Part shown: one piece after another, positions 52,737 to 55,260 of the stretch
How positions within the stretch are numbered: position 1 is the stretch's first letter
How the letters are laid out: every line of letters begins with the position of its first letter
NCBI GenBank assembly: GCA_038040445.1
Contig: JBBPIG010000034.1
Span: 1-55,260 of the forward strand
DNA from: Acidobacteriota bacterium
Lineage (GTDB): Bacteria; Acidobacteriota; Blastocatellia; UBA7656
DNA: 55,260 nucleotides
Direction: 5' to 3'
Made by a program: the position numbers and the translations under genes
Notes under the pieces: generated by a model
The model's database searches: none
Seen by the model: the letters and a program-made list of their open reading frames with translations, nothing else
Told to the model about the DNA's origin: nothing

Positions 52737-53612
52737 TCATAATGGAGCCAATCTGAATAGATCTATCAAATACCACTCTCCACCCTTTATTACTGCTTTC
52801 GTCGTTCGAGAACTCTCGACAATCTTTCCACCCTCTGATGTCTTAGCAAGACCATAAATGAGATAAACTTTGCCGTAAGTGTCGTCCTCGATTTCTGTAA
52901 TACTTCTGGGCTTGAATTCAATCCAAGACTCCCTGAATCCTTCTTGGGTACGGACCCATTTGCCAAATTCCTGTTTGTTCCTTACAGGGAACATCTTAGC
53001 CGCAAGCTTCGGTAAGAATAGCTCATACTGCTTTTCGTATTGTTCTGTGCGACTATACTCCACGAATTGGTTTAACCTCTCTAGTAGACGCGTCCGGGAG
53101 GCTTCAGGCACATCGGAGAATATGGTGTCCTGGTCTTTAGCAGGACATCGTAGATGCTCATCCTTTGCAGTTGGTCCGTAATTAAAAGACATCACCGCGC
53201 CTTGCCACACCTCCATAGAGACTCCTTCTTCTTGGTTAATGTATAGCAGAGTGTCACCTATAGCTTTCCTCTTCTCGAACTTACTTTCATCTATATTGAG
53301 GTCGGATAGTCGCGGGCGTGGCTTGGAGTATACGGTAATCCAAGTAACCGTATCAAGCGGAACATCCCATGCCCCTCTACCACTGTTGCAATCGCCAGCT
53401 GAGTAATTAAAGTGCACGATAACATCATCCAAGTAGTACGAGCAAATGGAATGAACGCATTCTCGTTTATTTACATAGGTTCCCAACAATCGCTCTACGT
53501 CTGCGCGTGTGGAGTGCAAAGGTACAATGCCACGCCATCCCCGGACTCTTGAAGTGTCAGCCAAACAGTGCGTCAAGCTGAGAAGTAAGAAAACTGCCTT
53601 AGCGCTTGTCAT
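52737..53612 (-). CDS. Secreted protein with a paralogous N-terminal half and an extra C-terminal domain
   Basis: 291 residues from ATG 53612 (AGGAGA ahead). Signal peptide (AKAVFLLLSLTHCLA), then RVRGWRGIVPLHSTRADVER, SICSYYLDDVIVHFNYSAGD and AKDEHLRCPA, closely parallel to the 159-residue paralog. A further 125 residues follow: a helical stretch (SRTRLLERLNQFVEYSRTEQ) and strands GKVYLIYGLAKTSEGGKIVE and IKGGEWYLIDLFRLAPL, like an NTF2/SnoaL-type domain. It starts 11 bp past the RHS stop codon, so the two are co-transcribed. Such position is typical of immunity genes of polymorphic toxins; the family itself may be wider than RHS loci, so this is a hypothesis. Confidence 0.75.
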   Translation of the reverse strand: MTSAKAVFLLLSLTHCLADTSRVRGWRGIVPLHSTRADVERLLGTYVNKRECVHSICSYYLDDVIVHFNYSAGDCNSGRGAWDVPLDTVTWITVYSKPRPRLSDLNIDESKFEKRKAIGDTLLYINQEEGVSMEVWQGAVMSFNYGPTAKDEHLRCPAKDQDTIFSDVPEASRTRLLERLNQFVEYSRTEQYEKQYELFLPKLAAKMFPVRNKQEFGKWVRTQEGFRESWIEFKPRSITEIEDDTYGKVYLIYGLAKTSEGGKIVESSRTTKAVIKGGEWYLIDLFRLAPL

Positions 53613-53623
53613 TCTATCTCCTG

Positions 53624-55260
53624 TTAGCGACAATTCTTTGACAGGATTTTATTCCAAAATCCGCTTGTTGCCCACGGATCTTCCTTATCAGAGATACGAT
53701 CATACTCATCTAACTCAGCTTGAGACAAACCACCAAGCTTGACGACAGCTCTTGCTAATTCGGGATCTGAATAACCTGATTGAGTCCCAGCGAGATGAAT
53801 AGTCTCATGCAAAGCAGTGTGAACATATGACTCCTGAAGATTCTCCACCCCAAGATTGAAATACGTTTGAGGTGAGATAATAACCGTTGGAGGGGTGGCT
53901 CCTTGGACTCCTATGTTCCCTATGCTTCCAGCGACTGTACCGCCAGCACCTCGCCCACCGATTTGTAGAGGTCCTTCCGACAGAACATACCCTCCTCCTC
54001 CCGGACCGCTAATTGTATCAAAAAGGTCCAAAGCGTTATCAGAGTAGAAAGCCTTACCAGTATCTTTGGCCACTTGATTGATAAGGTTCTGTACAAAGTT
54101 ACCGCACTCATTGTTTTTCTTCCGTAGTAGTTTGTCAAATCTTGCACGGAGATTGCTCGGAATCGGAGCTGTCTTCGGTGATGCGGCTCCCCCACCTCCA
54201 CCCCGGCTGTCATTCCCCGATGATATGTCCTCACAGCGAGTGATGATAAAGGTTCCGATGAGCGCCCAGCCGTCTCCACCCATGTATAGGTAAATCTTCC
54301 CAGTGCCAACGACATTGCAGACGGGTACGCGGCCGTCGGGATCAAATACATTAATCGGATCATTACCTGCATAGGAATAGCGATTCAGGACCTGGGTCAG
54401 GCGGCACGGAGGCGCGACGGGATCAACCTGATTGAATCTCCCGACATTTTGCGCATAGTGCCTATTCACCGCATAGTCCGTGCCACCTTCACCGTCCCGC
54501 TCATAACTCGTGAGATGATGCTTCTCCTGCGTGCCGGTCTCTCCAAAGTCCTCCCCAAACGGCAAGTGAGCTTGACGCCCTAGCACGTTACCGCTCGCGT
54601 CCAGCACAACCCTCGTGCTCAGACGATCGCTAAGGTAATACCTCTCAGACCAGGCTCCCGTGCTGCTCGTCCGCTGACGGCTGTACACCATCCTCGCGCC
54701 CGCATAGACGTAGTCGACTCGCGCTGACTGCACTTGATAGGGCGGCTGCCCGTACCCCGGCAATGGTGTCGTCGCGTCGTGCTCGGCTATCACTTGCGAG
54801 CCCTGCCACACATAATGAGTCAAGCTTGATCCGACTGCCTTGCTCACTCGGCGATTCTGATGATCGTACTTGTACGAAGCTGTCGCTCCATTGTCCACGC
54901 TCACCAGCCGGTTCTCTGCGTCGTAGCTGTAGCTGTGTACTCCGTCGTTAGTGACATTGCCCGCCGCGTCATAGGCGGAGTTGTTCGGCTGGTAGGCCTC
55001 GATCTCAGTGACTCGGCTGTAACTGGCCAATGCGCTGGTTACTCGCACCCTGATCTGGTCGGTGGTGATGTTTGAGAAAGAGAACTTCCTCCACACCTTG
55101 TTGTTGCCGGTAACCACTCCGTCAGTCACCGCAGTCCAGGCCGTTCCGTTCCAGTACTGGACCTTGAAATCCACTATGCCGTATTGGCTGAAGGTCATGG
55201 CTTCGGTGGGCTCAGCGGGATTTGTGTAGTTATCCTGAAGCGTGAATACGTCGATCTCAT
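53624..55260 (-). CDS. RHS-repeat protein with F5/8-type region and C-terminal HExxH domain (5' end outside window)
   Basis: At least 545 residues; the frame stays open to the window edge (EIDVFTLQDNYTNPAEPTEA precedes the first ATG), so the true start lies beyond 55260. From the N-terminal side: a discoidin-like F5/8 C module (GIVDFKVQYWNGTAWTAV), RHS/YD repeats (YDAENRLVSVDNGATASYKY), and the core end RFNQVDPV...NRYSYAGNDPINVFDPDG. The variable tail (about 290-524 counted from the ATG at 55198) has a Gly-rich stretch and TALHETIHLAG, an HExxH zinc-peptidase signature, then PELARAVVKLGGL. RHS tails are usually toxins freed inside the RHS shell; a metallopeptidase toxin is the inference. It is followed by a secreted protein gene 11 bp downstream. 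Confidence 0.9.
   Translation of the reverse strand, partial: EIDVFTLQDNYTNPAEPTEAMTFSQYGIVDFKVQYWNGTAWTAVTDGVVTGNNKVWRKFSFSNITTDQIRVRVTSALASYSRVTEIEAYQPNNSAYDAAGNVTNDGVHSYSYDAENRLVSVDNGATASYKYDHQNRRVSKAVGSSLTHYVWQGSQVIAEHDATTPLPGYGQPPYQVQSARVDYVYAGARMVYSRQRTSSTGAWSERYYLSDRLSTRVVLDASGNVLGRQAHLPFGEDFGETGTQEKHHLTSYERDGEGGTDYAVNRHYAQNVGRFNQVDPVAPPCRLTQVLNRYSYAGNDPINVFDPDGRVPVCNVVGTGKIYLYMGGDGWALIGTFIITRCEDISSGNDSRGGGGGAASPKTAPIPSNLRARFDKLLRKKNNECGNFVQNLINQVAKDTGKAFYSDNALDLFDTISGPGGGGYVLSEGPLQIGGRGAGGTVAGSIGNIGVQGATPPTVIISPQTYFNLGVENLQESYVHTALHETIHLAGTQSGYSDPELARAVVKLGGLSQAELDEYDRISDKEDPWATSGFWNKILSKNCR

Overview
The window looks like a chromosome segment of a GC-rich (roughly 57-60% by eye), LPS-making diderm bacterium, most likely an Acidobacteriota of the Blastocatellia type. 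Reasons: the lptB-rpoN-hpf-rapZ order with an LptA/LptC-like exporter, two secreted S9 peptidases, an RHS gene next to two small secreted paralogs, and many short palindromic intergenic repeats. The taxonomy is inference; there is no rRNA here.

Layout. 0.1-7.7 kb: MpaB-type oxygenase, then kdsC, a phosphoglycolate-phosphatase-like HAD gene and acs on the minus strand, a secreted TPR protein and a NYN-domain protein. 7.8-18.9 kb: one long minus-strand block read right to left: orphan histidine kinase, LptA/C-like protein, LptB, RpoN, long HPF, RapZ (Walker A Lys replaced by Met), mannose-type PTS EIIA, and two oligopeptide ABC ATPases. 19.2-23.8 kb: tRNA-Leu(CAG), RNase R, S9 peptidase. 23.8-25.7 kb: an IS110/IS1111-like element sitting inside one arm of a REP-like hairpin, with a long structured non-coding 3' region. 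25.8-29.1 kb: unknown exported protein and a second S9 peptidase. 29.5-40.3 kb: radical SAM/DUF512 protein, then a proteostasis cluster (dnaJ-like, clpB, small ORF, baeRF/Vms1-like protein, clpP, hsp20, lon), all on the minus strand. 40.6-51.9 kb: NHL/IPT secreted protein, aldo-keto reductase, small NTPase, trpD, CpsB-type PHP phosphatase, EEP-family hydrolase, DUF2238-like membrane protein, an internally deleted glnA, and a LysR regulator. 51.9-55.26 kb: RHS protein running off the right edge, with a C-terminal HExxH region and two paralogous secreted proteins, each directly behind an RHS 3' end (one intact, one a remnant).

Most unusual feature: every gap of 80 bp or more inside the 8.9-14.1 kb operon holds an inverted array of tandem 7-bp units, drawn from four heptamer families (AGAAGGC, GGATTGC, TGATGCG, GGTCATT). 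The same or similar arrays recur near rnr, DUF512, clpP and clpB. In two genes the arrays are read into protein termini. Together with the IS110-in-REP locus and the RHS/paralog module, these are the best candidates for undescribed biology.
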